DNA of 34,379 nucleotides. It comes from Halomonas halmophila (GTDB lineage Bacteria; Pseudomonadota; Gammaproteobacteria; Pseudomonadales; Halomonadaceae). This document shows, piece by piece, positions 8,030 through 16,898 of this stretch. Under the pieces are notes generated by a model. It did not search any database. It was given only the letters and a program-made list of their open reading frames with translations, and was not told the DNA's origin. Position numbers and translations under genes: made by a program. Numbering within the stretch: position 1 is the stretch's first letter; each line of letters starts with the position of its first letter. The stretch spans positions 1 through 34,379 of the forward strand of contig NZ_BJOC01000039.1 in the NCBI RefSeq assembly GCF_006540005.1. Reading direction: 5' to 3'.

Positions 8030-9235
8030 TCATATAACGCCCTTGTCCCTCAATGCCTGCTGGACGGCGTCATCCAGCCCCAGATCGTCGAGCAGACTCG
8101 CGGTATGCTCGCCGAGCCGGGGCACCGGAAAGTGCAAGGCGGCCGGCGCTTCGCTCATCTTCACCGGAAAACCGGTGGTCGGCACCTGACCATGTTCTCC
8201 CTGATCGAGCTGCAGCATCATCTGCTGGGCCACCACCTGGGGGTCCTCGAAGGTCTCCTGGAGATCCTGGACGCGCCCGCAGGGCACGCCGGCTTCATTG
8301 AAGTGGGCGATCCACTCCTCGACGCTGCGCTGTGAAATGACCTGGTTGAGCAGCTCGCGCAACGGCTCGCGGTTGGCCATGCGCTGGCGGTTGTCGGCGA
8401 AGCGTTCTTCCTCCAGCAGCTCCTGCATGTTCAGGGCACCGAGGAAACGCTCGACCATGATGTCATTGCTCGGCGCAATGGCGACCTCACCGTCGCTGGC
8501 CTGGAAGAGCCCGTAGGGATACAGCATGGGATGGTCGTTGCCGGTGCGCCCGGGCACCTCGCCGGTAGCGAAGTACTCCGCCGCCAGGTAGCCCATCATG
8601 CTGATCAACCCATTGGTCAGAGCCGTCTCGACGATCTCGCCCTGCCCGGTTCGCGCGCGTCGCACCAGGGCCGCACTGATGCCGAAGGCCAGGTTCTGGC
8701 TGGCCACCATGTCACTGATCGGCGGCGCCGCGCGCATGGGCTCACCGCCCGGCGGCCCGTTGACGCCCATGAAGCCGCTCATGGCCTGAGCGATGAAGTC
8801 GTAGGCCGGTCGGTCACGATAGGGGCCGATGGAGCCGAAGCCATTGATGCGCCCCACCACCAGATGGGGAAAGCGCTCGCGCAGGGTGGCGTCATCCAGC
8901 CCCATTTTGGCCATGACCCCCGGGCGGAAGTTTTCCACCAGCACATCGGCGTCATCCAGCAGGCGGCACAGGATCTCCCTGCCCGCCTCCTGACGCAGAT
9001 CCAGCGTCAGCGAGCGCTTGTTGCGATTGAACTGGGCGAAGTACCAGCTGAAGCCGTTCACCATGTTGCCCTGGGAGCGCACGATGTCGCCCCGACCGGG
9101 CGGCTCGACCTTGATGACCTCGGCACCATGGTCGCCCAGCATCTGGGTACAGAAGGGCCCGGAAATCACCCGGGTCAGGTCGATCACGCGGATGCCCTCG
9201 AGGGCGCCTCCGGACTGGGACGGTGAATTCGACAT
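8030..9235 (-). CDS. Class III CoA-transferase (CaiB/BaiF family)
   Basis: A 401-aa cytoplasmic enzyme expected to move CoA between carboxylic acids through an aspartyl-CoA intermediate. Family signatures: GIRVIDLTRVISGPFCTQMLGDHGAEVIKVE at the N-terminus, NRNKRSLTLDL near residues 70-80, VENFRPGVMAKMG at about 100-112, and the presumed nucleophile Asp146 in PAYDFIAQAMSG. The C-terminal half ends with PRLGEHTASLLDDLG, also typical. Three consecutive ATGs (9241, 9238, 9235) overlap the stop of the upstream lyase gene; GAGG lies 6 nt before the third, which is chosen. Coupling with an HMG-CoA-lyase-like enzyme and a TTT transporter suggests it activates the imported acid. Confidence 0.93.
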   Translation of the reverse strand: MSNSPSQSGGALEGIRVIDLTRVISGPFCTQMLGDHGAEVIKVEPPGRGDIVRSQGNMVNGFSWYFAQFNRNKRSLTLDLRQEAGREILCRLLDDADVLVENFRPGVMAKMGLDDATLRERFPHLVVGRINGFGSIGPYRDRPAYDFIAQAMSGFMGVNGPPGGEPMRAAPPISDMVASQNLAFGISAALVRRARTGQGEIVETALTNGLISMMGYLAAEYFATGEVPGRTGNDHPMLYPYGLFQASDGEVAIAPSNDIMVERFLGALNMQELLEEERFADNRQRMANREPLRELLNQVISQRSVEEWIAHFNEAGVPCGRVQDLQETFEDPQVVAQQMMLQLDQGEHGQVPTTGFPVKMSEAPAALHFPVPRLGEHTASLLDDLGLDDAVQQALRDKGVI

Positions 9236-9237
9236 CA

Positions 9238-10200
9238 TCATCCTCGTGCAGTGGGAACGGCGGAAGCATCATGCAGCGCCAGGCGCGGCCCCGCCCGGGA
9301 TACCTGGGCCGGCAGCGTCCGCCCCATCAGGCGCGTGGCGACACCGCCGGCCTCTATCATGCCGTCGAGGCTCAGGCCGCTGTCGATGCCCATTTCGTCG
9401 AGCAGGTAGACCAGGTCCTCGCTGGCGATGTTGCCCGAGGCGCCGGGCGCAAAGGGGCAACCGCCCAGCCCGCCGATGGCGCTCTCGTAGTCCTCGACGC
9501 CCAGCGCCAGCCCCTGCATGACATTGGCCAGCCCGATGCCGCGGGTATTATGAAAATGCAGGGCCGGCACGACCTCGGGAACCACCTCGCGCAGGTGCTG
9601 AACCCGCTCGCTTACCAGCGGCGGCGTCGCCATGCCGGTGGTATCGCCCAGCGCGATGCGTCGAATACCCAGCCCGGCCATGTCGCGGGCGATGCGCCCC
9701 ACCTGCTCGACCGGCACATCGCCCTCGAAGGGGCAGCCGAAGCCGGTGGCGATGGCGCCACGCAATTCGATGCCGCTGCCCTCAAGGCGGCGCGCCACCG
9801 TCGCGAAGCCGGCCAGCGACTCGGCTACCGACGCATTGACGTTGCGGGCATTGTGCGTCTCGGAGGCGGAGACAAACAGCACCACGGCATCGACGCCCGC
9901 CGCCAGGGCGCGTTCGGCGCCACGCACATTGGGCACCAGCGCCGAGAGATGCACATCAGCGCGACGCGCGCGCACCGCCGCCACCAGCTCACTGGCATCA
10001 CTCAGCGCCGGCACCGCTCTGGGACTCACGAAGGAGGTCAGCTCGAAGGTCGTGACACCGGCCGCCAGCAGGGATTCGACCAGTGCGAGCTTGTCGGCCG
10101 TGCTCAGCACGACCGGCTCGTTCTGCAGGCCGTCGCGCAGCCCGACCTCGGTGATCCGGACGCGCGACGGAACATTCTCCACTCTTTCGATATCAGCCAT
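9238..10200 (-). CDS. Hydroxymethylglutaryl-CoA lyase family protein
   Basis: A 320-aa TIM-barrel lyase of the DRE-TIM family, which splits HMG-CoA to acetyl-CoA and acetoacetate or acts on a similar 3-hydroxyacyl-CoA. Seen: EVGLRDGLQNE at residues 18-28 (metal and catalytic Asp/Arg), LGDTTGMATP near 184-193, the metal His pair in ALHFHNTRG (213-221), and the HMGL signature GGLGGCPFAPGASGN with catalytic Cys248. AGGAGG lies 5 nt before the ATG at 10200. It is the first gene of the minus-strand operon and overlaps the CoA-transferase by 4-5 nt. HMG-CoA is the default substrate, but citramalyl-CoA-like compounds cannot be excluded. Confidence 0.9.
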   Translation of the reverse strand: MADIERVENVPSRVRITEVGLRDGLQNEPVVLSTADKLALVESLLAAGVTTFELTSFVSPRAVPALSDASELVAAVRARRADVHLSALVPNVRGAERALAAGVDAVVLFVSASETHNARNVNASVAESLAGFATVARRLEGSGIELRGAIATGFGCPFEGDVPVEQVGRIARDMAGLGIRRIALGDTTGMATPPLVSERVQHLREVVPEVVPALHFHNTRGIGLANVMQGLALGVEDYESAIGGLGGCPFAPGASGNIASEDLVYLLDEMGIDSGLSLDGMIEAGGVATRLMGRTLPAQVSRAGPRLALHDASAVPTARG

Positions 10201-10634
10201 GAAGCCTCCTGCTTACCCAGAGCAGCCTCCCGATGCCCGACAAGGATCATCCAGGGATTCCACCTGACGACGCACATAGCAGCATGCGCCCGTTGAGTGA
10301 CGATTCAACGACTATAAACAGCCGCTCGCACCAGTCATATGCCCCTTTTGTTGGGTGGCACACGGCTGCCTGGAGCCCCACTCGGACGGAAGGAAGGCAT
10401 TTCGAGACAACATATCGCCAACCATATATTTCGCTCGCTAAACAAATTCTCTAAAATCCCACGCCACGGCGCTACTGGCAGGGCCGACTGTCACTGCCAT
10501 GCGCATCATGTCGTTTATTTATCCAAACGCATTCCTCTCCCGCTCAGCCCCCGGGTTGGTCCCGCCGACCGCCGCTTTCTGGACCGGGCTCTGGGCTGGG
10601 GAGCAGTGTGCGCATCATCACAAGGCACGGTTTC
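10201..10634. other. Non-coding region between the lyase operon and the POT gene
   Basis: Divergent intergenic region of 434 bp with no gene I can support. It is more AT-rich than its surroundings around 10400-10460 and 10505-10530. Two short inverted repeats are visible, at 10291-10310 (arms CGTTGA/TCAACG) and 10512-10529 (arms CGTTT/AAACG). Promoters for both flanking units must lie here, but no convincing -35/-10 pair with proper spacing was found. Confidence 0.6.
10291..10310. promoter_or_regulatory. Inverted repeat, possible operator upstream of the lyase/CoA-transferase/tct operon
   Basis: Perfect 6-bp arms CGTTGA and TCAACG with an 8-bp centre, 91 bp upstream of the first gene of the minus-strand operon. 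A TATAGT hexamer on the minus strand (10313-10318) sits next to it. This could be a regulator site, but no regulator gene is adjacent and a dyad this short can occur by chance. Confidence 0.3.
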
Positions 10635-12227
10635 ATGCACCCGACCTCCTCGACACAGGACAGCTCGTCTCGACACGATACGACTTTCCTGGGCCACCCC
10701 CGCCCCTTGGGACCACTATTCTTCACCGAGATGTGGGAGCGTTTCTCCTACTACGGCATTCGCCCGCTACTGGTGCTGTTCATGGCCGCCAGCCTCATCG
10801 ATGGCGGCCTGGGGTTCGACGAGAAAACCGCATCGGCCATCGTTGGCCTCTACGGCGGCGCCATTTATCTCGCCGCCCTGCCCGGCGGCTGGCTGGCCGA
10901 CAACTGGCTCGGGCAGCGCCGAGCGGTATGGTACGGCTCGGTACTGATCGCTCTGGGCCACCTGGCAATCGCACTGTCGGCCCTTTTCGGGGCTCCCGCC
11001 TTCTTCGTCGGCCTGATCCTGATCGTACTCGGCTCGGGGCTGTTCAAGACCTGCATCTCGGTGATGGTGGGCGGCCTCTACGACGAAGGCGACGTGCGCC
11101 GTGACGGCGGCTTCGCCATCTTCTACATGGGCATCAACATCGGTGCCCTGGTGGCACCGCTACTCAGTGGCGTGTTGTTGGAAAGCCAAGGCTGGCACTG
11201 GGGCTTTGGCATCGGTGGGCTGGGCATGCTGGCCGCCCTGCTGATCTTTCGCCTGTGGGCAATCCCCGCCATGCGGCGCGCCGATATCGAGCGCGGCCGC
11301 GACGCCACCTGGGACGCCCCCACTCAACGCCGCCGCCATGTCGGCACCTGGGTTGCCGGCTGCATGGCACTGCTCGCCGGTCTGGTGGTGTTGACCACCA
11401 GCGGCGTCATCCATATCGACGCCCGCGCTCTGGCCGGCACAATGACCACGGTGCTGATCGTGGTGGCACTGGGCTTCTATGCCTACCTGATGTTGCTCAG
11501 CGGCCTGAACGGCGATGAACGGATCCGAGTCACCATCTGCTTCGTGCTGATCGCGGCGGCGGCTTTCTTCTGGGCTGCCTTCGAGCAGCAGCCCACCTCC
11601 TACAATCTGTTCGCTTCGAACTACACCGACCGCGGCTTGCTCGGCTGGGAGATTCCCACCGTCTGGTTCCAGTCCCTGAACCCCATCTTCATCGTCCTGC
11701 TCGGCCCGCTGTTTGGCTGGCTTTGGCCGGCTTTAGGGCGCCGCCACCTGGAGCCCGGCAGCCCGATGAAATTCGTCTTCGGACTGCTGTTGGCCGCCGG
11801 CGGCTTCGGCCTGATGGTGCTGGCCGCCCAGCGGGTTCTCGACGGCCCTGGCCTGGTCTCGCCATTGTGGATTATCGCCAGTATGCTGCTGCTGACACTC
11901 GGCGAGCTGTGTCTGAGCCCGGTTGGGCTGTCCACCATGTCCGGCCTCTCGCCGCGGCGCACCCAGGGCCAGTTGATGGGCCTGTGGTTCACCGGCTCAG
12001 CGCTTGGCAACCTGGTCGCTGGTCTGATCGGCGGCCACGTCAATCCCGAAGAGGTCCAGCAATTGCCCGAGCTGTTCGGTCGCTCAGCCATCGCTCTGGT
12101 GATTTTCGCCGCCGTACTGTTGTTGCTCGTGCCGGTGTTCAAGCGCATGCTCGGACACCATCGCCTCATCGACCCGTCGGCGGCCCATCGCGCCAACGAC
12201 GACGCCACCTACCAAACGGGAGCCTGA
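10635..12227 (+). CDS. POT-family proton-dependent di/tripeptide transporter
   Basis: A 530-aa inner-membrane symporter of the PTR2/POT family that imports di- and tripeptides with protons. The N-terminal PLGPLFFTEMWERFSYYGIRPLLVLFM contains the ExxERFxYYG signature on the first helix. GGAIYLAALPGGWLADNWLGQRRAV follows as the next conserved block, and FYMGINIGALVAPLLSG and the late QPTSYNLFA segment also fit. Hydrophobicity supports about 12-14 helices. The ATG at 10635 is preferred, with AAGG about 9 nt upstream. Its TGA ends 2 nt before the ATG of the Xaa-Pro aminopeptidase, so the two are almost certainly cotranscribed for peptide uptake and breakdown. Confidence 0.93.
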   Translation: MHPTSSTQDSSSRHDTTFLGHPRPLGPLFFTEMWERFSYYGIRPLLVLFMAASLIDGGLGFDEKTASAIVGLYGGAIYLAALPGGWLADNWLGQRRAVWYGSVLIALGHLAIALSALFGAPAFFVGLILIVLGSGLFKTCISVMVGGLYDEGDVRRDGGFAIFYMGINIGALVAPLLSGVLLESQGWHWGFGIGGLGMLAALLIFRLWAIPAMRRADIERGRDATWDAPTQRRRHVGTWVAGCMALLAGLVVLTTSGVIHIDARALAGTMTTVLIVVALGFYAYLMLLSGLNGDERIRVTICFVLIAAAAFFWAAFEQQPTSYNLFASNYTDRGLLGWEIPTVWFQSLNPIFIVLLGPLFGWLWPALGRRHLEPGSPMKFVFGLLLAAGGFGLMVLAAQRVLDGPGLVSPLWIIASMLLLTLGELCLSPVGLSTMSGLSPRRTQGQLMGLWFTGSALGNLVAGLIGGHVNPEEVQQLPELFGRSAIALVIFAAVLLLLVPVFKRMLGHHRLIDPSAAHRANDDATYQTGA

Positions 12228-12229
12228 GC

Positions 12230-14053
12230 ATGTCCTCATCCAGTACCGACGCCGCGCGTCAACGCCTTAGCGCTCTGCGCGAGGCCATGCGCGAACACGC
12301 CATCGATGCCTGGTGGTTGCCGTCTTCCGACCCGCACAACTCCGAGTACCTGCCGGCGCACTGGGGCGGCCGCGCCTGGCTGTCGGGCTTCGACGGCTCG
12401 GTGGGCACATTGGTGGTGACGCAGGATCGCGCCGGCCTCTGGGTCGACAGCCGCTACTGGGTGCAGGTCGAGGCACAGCTGGCCGGCAGTGGCATCGAGC
12501 TGATGAAGCTCCACCCCGGTCAGGGCGACGCGCCGATCGACTGGCTGGCCGAGCAGCTGCCCGCCGGTGCCAGCCTGGGCTTCGATGCCCAGGTGGTCTC
12601 CCTGGCCAATGCCCGGCGGCTGGACGAAAAACTGTCGGCGGCGGATATCCGGCTGCGCAGTGACCTGGACCTGCTCGACGCCATCTGGCCGGACCGACCT
12701 GCCCTGCCCGAGGCGCCGCTCTATGCCCACGATCCCGCCTACCTGGATGAGAGCCGCGCCGAGCGTCTCGCCCGCGTGCGCGACAGAATGGCCGAGCATG
12801 ATGCCGACTGGCACCCCATCTCGACGCTGGACGATATCGCCTGGCTGACCCAGCTGCGCGGTGACGATGTCGACTTCAATCCGGTCTTCCTGGCCCACCT
12901 GTTGCTCGGCCGCGAGAGCGCGACGCTGTTCGTCGCCCCCGGCAAGCTGGATGACACCCTGACACAGGCACTCGCCGACGATGGCATCCGGGTGGCGCCC
13001 TATGCCGACTGGACGGCACAACTCGCGGCACTGCCGGACGCCGCGCGCGTCCTGGTCGATCCGGCCCGCCTGACCCTGGGCACCCGCGAGGCCCTGCCCG
13101 GCACGGCCGATCTGATCGAGGCCTACCAGCCCAGCACTCTGCTCAAGGGGCGCAAGAGCGAAAACGACCTGAAGCACGTCCGCCAGGCCATGGAAGAGGA
13201 CGGCGCCGCCCTGTGCGAATTCTTCGCCTGGCTGGAAGCGGCACTCGAGCGCGGCGAGACGGTCACCGAACTGACCGTCGACGAACAACTTACCGGCGCT
13301 CGCGCCGCGCGCCACGGCTTCGTCAGCCGCAGCTTCTCGACCATCGCTGCCTTCAACGCCAACGGCGCCCTGCCGCATTACCACGCCACCCCCGAGGCCC
13401 ACTCGACCATCGAGGGCAATGGCCTGCTGCTGATCGACTCCGGTGGCCAGTACCCCGGCGGCACCACCGATATCACCCGAGTGGTACCGGTCGGCGAGAT
13501 CAGCGCGGCGCAGCGCGAGGACTACACCCTGGTGCTCAAGGGCACCATCGGACTCTCCCGCAGCCACTTCCCGCGCGGCATCCCCTCGGCGCAGCTCGAC
13601 GCCATCGCCCGGGCGCCGCTGTGGCGCACCGGCCGCGACTACGGGCATGGCACCGGGCATGGCGTGGGCTACTTCCTCAACGTCCACGAAGGCCCTCAGG
13701 TCATCGCCTGGCAGGCGCCCACGGCGCCGCACACCGCCATGCAGCCGGGCATGATCACCTCCATCGAGCCCGGTGTTTACCGCCCCGGCCAATGGGGCAT
13801 CCGTATCGAGAACCTGGTGGCCAACCGCCCGGCGGTCGAAAGCGAATTCGGCGACTTCCTGTACTTCGAGACACTGACGCTGTGCCCCATCGACACCCGC
13901 TGCATCGAACCCAGCCTGCTCGACGCCAGCGAGATCGACTGGCTCGACGCCTACCACGCCGAGGTCAGCGAACGGCTCGCGCCCAAGCTCGAGGGCGAGG
14001 CCCTGGCCTGGCTGGAGAAGCGTACCCAACCGCTGGCACGCCAACAGAAGTAG
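12230..14053 (+). CDS. Xaa-Pro aminopeptidase (M24B, aminopeptidase P family)
   Basis: A 607-aa cytoplasmic metallopeptidase that removes the N-terminal residue from peptides with proline second. It has the long three-domain form (two creatinase-like N-terminal domains and a C-terminal pita-bread domain) seen in eukaryotic-type APP1 rather than the shorter E. coli PepP. Probable metal ligands: Asp403 (LLIDSGGQY), Asp414 (GTTDITRVV), His477 (HGTGHGVGYFLNVHEGP), Glu513 (SIEPGVY) and Glu527 (GIRIENL). The ATG at 12230 has GGGAG upstream and sits 2 nt behind the POT transporter stop. The open frame extends far upstream inside the transporter gene, but that part is not homologous. Confidence 0.94.
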   Translation: MSSSSTDAARQRLSALREAMREHAIDAWWLPSSDPHNSEYLPAHWGGRAWLSGFDGSVGTLVVTQDRAGLWVDSRYWVQVEAQLAGSGIELMKLHPGQGDAPIDWLAEQLPAGASLGFDAQVVSLANARRLDEKLSAADIRLRSDLDLLDAIWPDRPALPEAPLYAHDPAYLDESRAERLARVRDRMAEHDADWHPISTLDDIAWLTQLRGDDVDFNPVFLAHLLLGRESATLFVAPGKLDDTLTQALADDGIRVAPYADWTAQLAALPDAARVLVDPARLTLGTREALPGTADLIEAYQPSTLLKGRKSENDLKHVRQAMEEDGAALCEFFAWLEAALERGETVTELTVDEQLTGARAARHGFVSRSFSTIAAFNANGALPHYHATPEAHSTIEGNGLLLIDSGGQYPGGTTDITRVVPVGEISAAQREDYTLVLKGTIGLSRSHFPRGIPSAQLDAIARAPLWRTGRDYGHGTGHGVGYFLNVHEGPQVIAWQAPTAPHTAMQPGMITSIEPGVYRPGQWGIRIENLVANRPAVESEFGDFLYFETLTLCPIDTRCIEPSLLDASEIDWLDAYHAEVSERLAPKLEGEALAWLEKRTQPLARQQK

Positions 14054-14066
14054 CGAGAAACGAGCA

Positions 14067-14162
14067 GGATGGTGGCCCCGGCCGCTCAGCCATCAAGCCG
14101 GGACGAGAGGCGTGAGGCGTGAGGCGTGAGGCGATCGGGATGGTGGCTCCGGCCGCTCAGCC
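14067..14162. repeat. Two 25-bp near-identical direct repeats flanking a 7-bp tandem repeat
   Basis: The 25-bp unit at 14067-14091 recurs at 14138-14162 with one difference (GGCCCCGG versus GGCTCCGG). Between them, at 14107-14134, the heptamer GAGGCGT is repeated four times in tandem (the last ends in A). The block lies between the convergent aminopeptidase and ntrC genes and does not code. Confidence 0.85.
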
Positions 14163-14210
14163 TCCCAAACCTCCCGCATGACGCGCGGTTCGATTCTCGC
14201 AGCTCGTGGC

Positions 14211-15617
14211 TCAGTCCTCCGCCATCTCCGGCAGCAGCGTCTTGAGCTTGCGGGTCAGGGTGTTGCGGCCCCAGCCGAGCAGCTCGGCGGCGTCGCCCTT
14301 GCGGCCGCCGGTGTGCTTGAGCGCGGTCTCGATGAGGATCTTCTCGAAGTCGGGCACGGCTTCTTCCAGCAGATGGGTGTGGCCGGCCGCCAGGGCGCGG
14401 TCGGCCCAGTCACGGAAGGCGACGCGCCAGTCCCCGGAGACGCCGACGCTCTCGGCATCCCGCAGTTCAGGGGGCAGGTCCTCGATCATCACCTCGCGCC
14501 CGGAGGCCATCACGGTCAGCCAGCGGCAGGTGTTTTCCAGCTGGCGCACATTGCCTTGCCACGGCAGGCGGGTCAGGTGCGCCTCGGCTTCCTCGGTCAG
14601 CACCTTGGTGTCCGTCGACAACTCCTTGGCCGCTTCGATCAGGAAGTGCCGAGCCAGCCGCGGAATGTCCTCGCGCCGGTCGGCCAGCTTGGGCAGATGC
14701 ACGCGGATCACATTGAGGCGGTGGAAGAGGTCCTCGCGGAAGCGCCCTTCATTGACCAGTTCCTCGAGGTGCTGGTGAGTCGCCGCGATGATGCGCACAT
14801 CCACCTTGACCGGGGTGTGACCGCCGACCCGGTAGAACTCGCCATCCGCCAGCACGCGCAACAGCCGGGTCTGGGTCTCGGCCGGCATGTCGCCGATTTC
14901 ATCGAGAAACAGGGTGCCACCATCGGCCTGCTCGAATCGCCCCTGGCGCTGCGCCGTGGCGCCGGTGAAGGCGCCCTTCTCGTGACCGAACAGCTCGGAT
15001 TCGATCAGATCCCGCGGAATCGCCGCCATGTTCAGGGCGATGAAGGGCTTGCTGCCGCGCGGGCTGTGCTGGTGCAACGCCTGCGCCACGCGCTCCTTGC
15101 CGGTTCCCGACTCGCCGTTGATCAGCACCGTGATGTGCGACTGCGCCAGCCGGCCGATGGCGCGAAAGACCTCCTGCATGGCCGGGGCCTCGCCGATGAT
15201 CTCGGTCTCCAGCCCCTCGGGGGGCGTGACCGGGCGCTCGCGCTCCCGGGCATGGGCCACGGCACGCCGCACCAGGGCCAGCGCCTCGTCGACATCGAAG
15301 GGCTTGGGCAGGTACTCGAAGGCGCCACCCTGGTAGGACGCCACGGCACTGTCGAGGTCCGAGTGCGCCGTCATGACGATCACCGGCAGGTCCGGATGGG
15401 ATTCGCGCACCCGCGCCATCAGGTCCAGGCCATCGATGCCCGGCATGCGAATGTCGGTCACCAGCACATCCGGCGGGTCCTCGAGCAGGCGGGGCAGAAC
15501 GTTATCGGCACGCTCGACGCACTCGACCTCCAGATCGGGCTGCGCCAGCGCCCGCTCCAGCACCCAGCGGATGGCGCGGTCGTCGTCGACGATCATGACG
15601 CGAGCGACTTCACTCAT
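14211..15617 (-). CDS. ntrC: Nitrogen regulation response regulator NtrC
   Basis: A 468-aa sigma-54-dependent activator, the output half of the NtrB/NtrC nitrogen-limitation system. Receiver domain residues 1-120: acidic pocket DDD at 11-13, phospho-acceptor Asp55 in VTDIRMPG, and Lys105 in YLPKPFD. AAA+ domain about 140-380: Walker A GESGTGKE at 168-175, the sigma-54 contact loop GAFTGA at 215-220, and Walker B GGTLFLDE at 233-240. The C-terminal Fis-type helix-turn-helix reads [28 protein letters not shown]. The ATG at 15617 overlaps the ntrB stop by 8 nt, so the genes are translationally coupled. Confidence 0.97.
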   Translation of the reverse strand: MSEVARVMIVDDDRAIRWVLERALAQPDLEVECVERADNVLPRLLEDPPDVLVTDIRMPGIDGLDLMARVRESHPDLPVIVMTAHSDLDSAVASYQGGAFEYLPKPFDVDEALALVRRAVAHARERERPVTPPEGLETEIIGEAPAMQEVFRAIGRLAQSHITVLINGESGTGKERVAQALHQHSPRGSKPFIALNMAAIPRDLIESELFGHEKGAFTGATAQRQGRFEQADGGTLFLDEIGDMPAETQTRLLRVLADGEFYRVGGHTPVKVDVRIIAATHQHLEELVNEGRFREDLFHRLNVIRVHLPKLADRREDIPRLARHFLIEAAKELSTDTKVLTEEAEAHLTRLPWQGNVRQLENTCRWLTVMASGREVMIEDLPPELRDAESVGVSGDWRVAFRDWADRALAAGHTHLLEEAVPDFEKILIETALKHTGGRKGDAAELLGWGRNTLTRKLKTLLPEMAED

Positions 15618-16656
15618 GAGGTTTCTCCAGCGGAATAAGCAGGCGGAATTCGGTATGGCCGGGCGCGGAATCGCACTCGATCAGCCCGTGATGGCGATGC
15701 AGGACCGACTGGGCAATCGACAGCCCCAGCCCACTGCCCTCGGCGCGCCCCGAGACCATGGGATAGAAGAGGGTTTCGCGCAGCCGATCCGGAATCCCCG
15801 GACCGTTGTCGATGATGGTCACCTCGCAGACCAGCCGATGGCGCTCGGCGCCCAGGGTGAACTGGCGACGCGCCCGCGTGCGCAGCATCAGGCTGGGCGC
15901 CGGTACCGCAGACTCGGTCATGGCCTCCACGGCATTGCGCGCCACATTGAGGATGGCCTGGATCATCTGCGCCTCATCCCCCGAGAGTTCCGGCAGGCTC
16001 GGGTCATAATCGCGGATGATGGTCACGCTCGGATGCTCGACCACCAGCAGCGAGCGCACTCGCTCCAGCGCCTTGTGGATGTTCAGCGGCGCATGCCGCT
16101 CGACCTGGTTCGGACCCAGCATGGCATCCACCATGTCGCGCAGGCGGTCGACCTCCTCGATGATGATTCGCGTGAACTCCGTCAACTGCGAGCCTTCGAG
16201 GTCGCGCTCGAGCAACTGCGCCGCCCCGCGAATTCCCCCCAGCGGGTTCTTGACCTCATGCGCCAGCCCCCGCGCCAGCACCTTGATGGTCTCCTGCCGT
16301 GTCTGCAGGGCCTCCTCCCGCGAAATGCGCAGCAGGCGGTCACGCGGTTCGATCTCCAACAGCAGCTCGTCCGCCGTCAAGGGGGTCACGGTGTAATCCA
16401 CGGTCAGCATGTCACCGGTCGCCAGCGTCAGGCGTGCCTCGCGCTGGGTGAAGGGGTGAAACTCGTCACGCGCCTTGGCCAACAGTTCGCCGATGTCGGC
16501 CTCACTGGTGATCAGGTCCGGCAACGCCTGGCCCTGCACCCGCATATGGCTGAGAGCCAGCAGGGCCTCGGCGGCCGGATTCATCCATTGCAGCCGCAGC
16601 TCGCCGTCGAGCAGCAGGACGGCAGTGGTGAGATGTTCCATCAAGCGTTGATACAT
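15610..16656 (-). CDS. ntrB: Nitrogen regulation sensor histidine kinase NtrB
   Basis: A 348-aa soluble kinase/phosphatase that phosphorylates NtrC when nitrogen is limiting and is controlled by PII (family knowledge). N-terminal PAS domain about residues 1-110 (LLLDGELRLQWMNPAAEALL), then the H-box ARGLAHEVKNPLGGIRGAAQLL with phosphorylated His133. The ATP-binding domain shows the N-box ILNVARNAVEAM, G1 TIIDNGPGIP and G2 GSGLGLSIAQSV. No membrane segments, as expected. The ATG at 16656 is preferred over an upstream in-frame start at 16791, because the extra codons would run through the sigma-54 promoter at 16742-16757. Ribosome-binding site weak (GGGA, 6-7 nt upstream). Confidence 0.96.
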   Translation of the reverse strand: MYQRLMEHLTTAVLLLDGELRLQWMNPAAEALLALSHMRVQGQALPDLITSEADIGELLAKARDEFHPFTQREARLTLATGDMLTVDYTVTPLTADELLLEIEPRDRLLRISREEALQTRQETIKVLARGLAHEVKNPLGGIRGAAQLLERDLEGSQLTEFTRIIIEEVDRLRDMVDAMLGPNQVERHAPLNIHKALERVRSLLVVEHPSVTIIRDYDPSLPELSGDEAQMIQAILNVARNAVEAMTESAVPAPSLMLRTRARRQFTLGAERHRLVCEVTIIDNGPGIPDRLRETLFYPMVSGRAEGSGLGLSIAQSVLHRHHGLIECDSAPGHTEFRLLIPLEKPHE

Positions 16657-16741
16657 GGACGGTCCCGAGGTGCGCGAAGAAGAAGTTCCGGCCGGGGCCA
16701 GGCCATCCCGGGAGACGCCTGACCCCACAGGGAGAGATCGT

Positions 16742-16757
16742 TGCAAAAAGCACGCCA
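16742..16757 (-). promoter_or_regulatory. Sigma-54 promoter of ntrBC
   Basis: On the minus strand the 16-mer TGGCGTGCTTTTTGCA matches the -24/-12 consensus with the invariant GG-N10-GC spacing. It points at ntrB, with a predicted start near 16731, about 75 nt before the ntrB ATG. Two NtrC-type sites lie about 90 bp upstream of that start, the usual enhancer geometry. Confidence 0.82.
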
Positions 16758-16808
16758 TGTCACCGGCGCCGACACATGGGCCCCGGCGCATGACGGCATC
16801 TCACACTA

Positions 16809-16838
16809 TGCACCATTTTAGTGCACAAGCATGGTGCA
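16809..16838. promoter_or_regulatory. Two overlapping NtrC-binding sites upstream of ntrB
   Basis: TGCACCATTTTAGTGCA at 16809-16825 and TGCACAAGCATGGTGCA at 16822-16838 each fit the 17-bp NtrC dyad TGCACCA-N3-TGGTGCA with one mismatch, and they share the four bases TGCA. Centre-to-centre distance is 13 bp. They are placed about 90 bp upstream of the predicted sigma-54 start of ntrBC, which indicates positive autoregulation. Called by consensus comparison. Confidence 0.82.
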
Positions 16839-16898
16839 TGCACACGGCTGGAGAAGCCCGTGCGCCCCCCATGCACGCCCAGCGAGCAGGCTGCGACG

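Noticed and set aside
12236..14044. Minus-strand open frame opposite the Xaa-Pro aminopeptidase (about 602 codons)
   Set aside because: No recognisable domain; the aminopeptidase has all metal ligands on the plus strand.
14107..14134. Tandem GAGGCGT units considered as a CRISPR-like array
   Set aside because: Units are 7 bp with no spacers; a simple tandem repeat.
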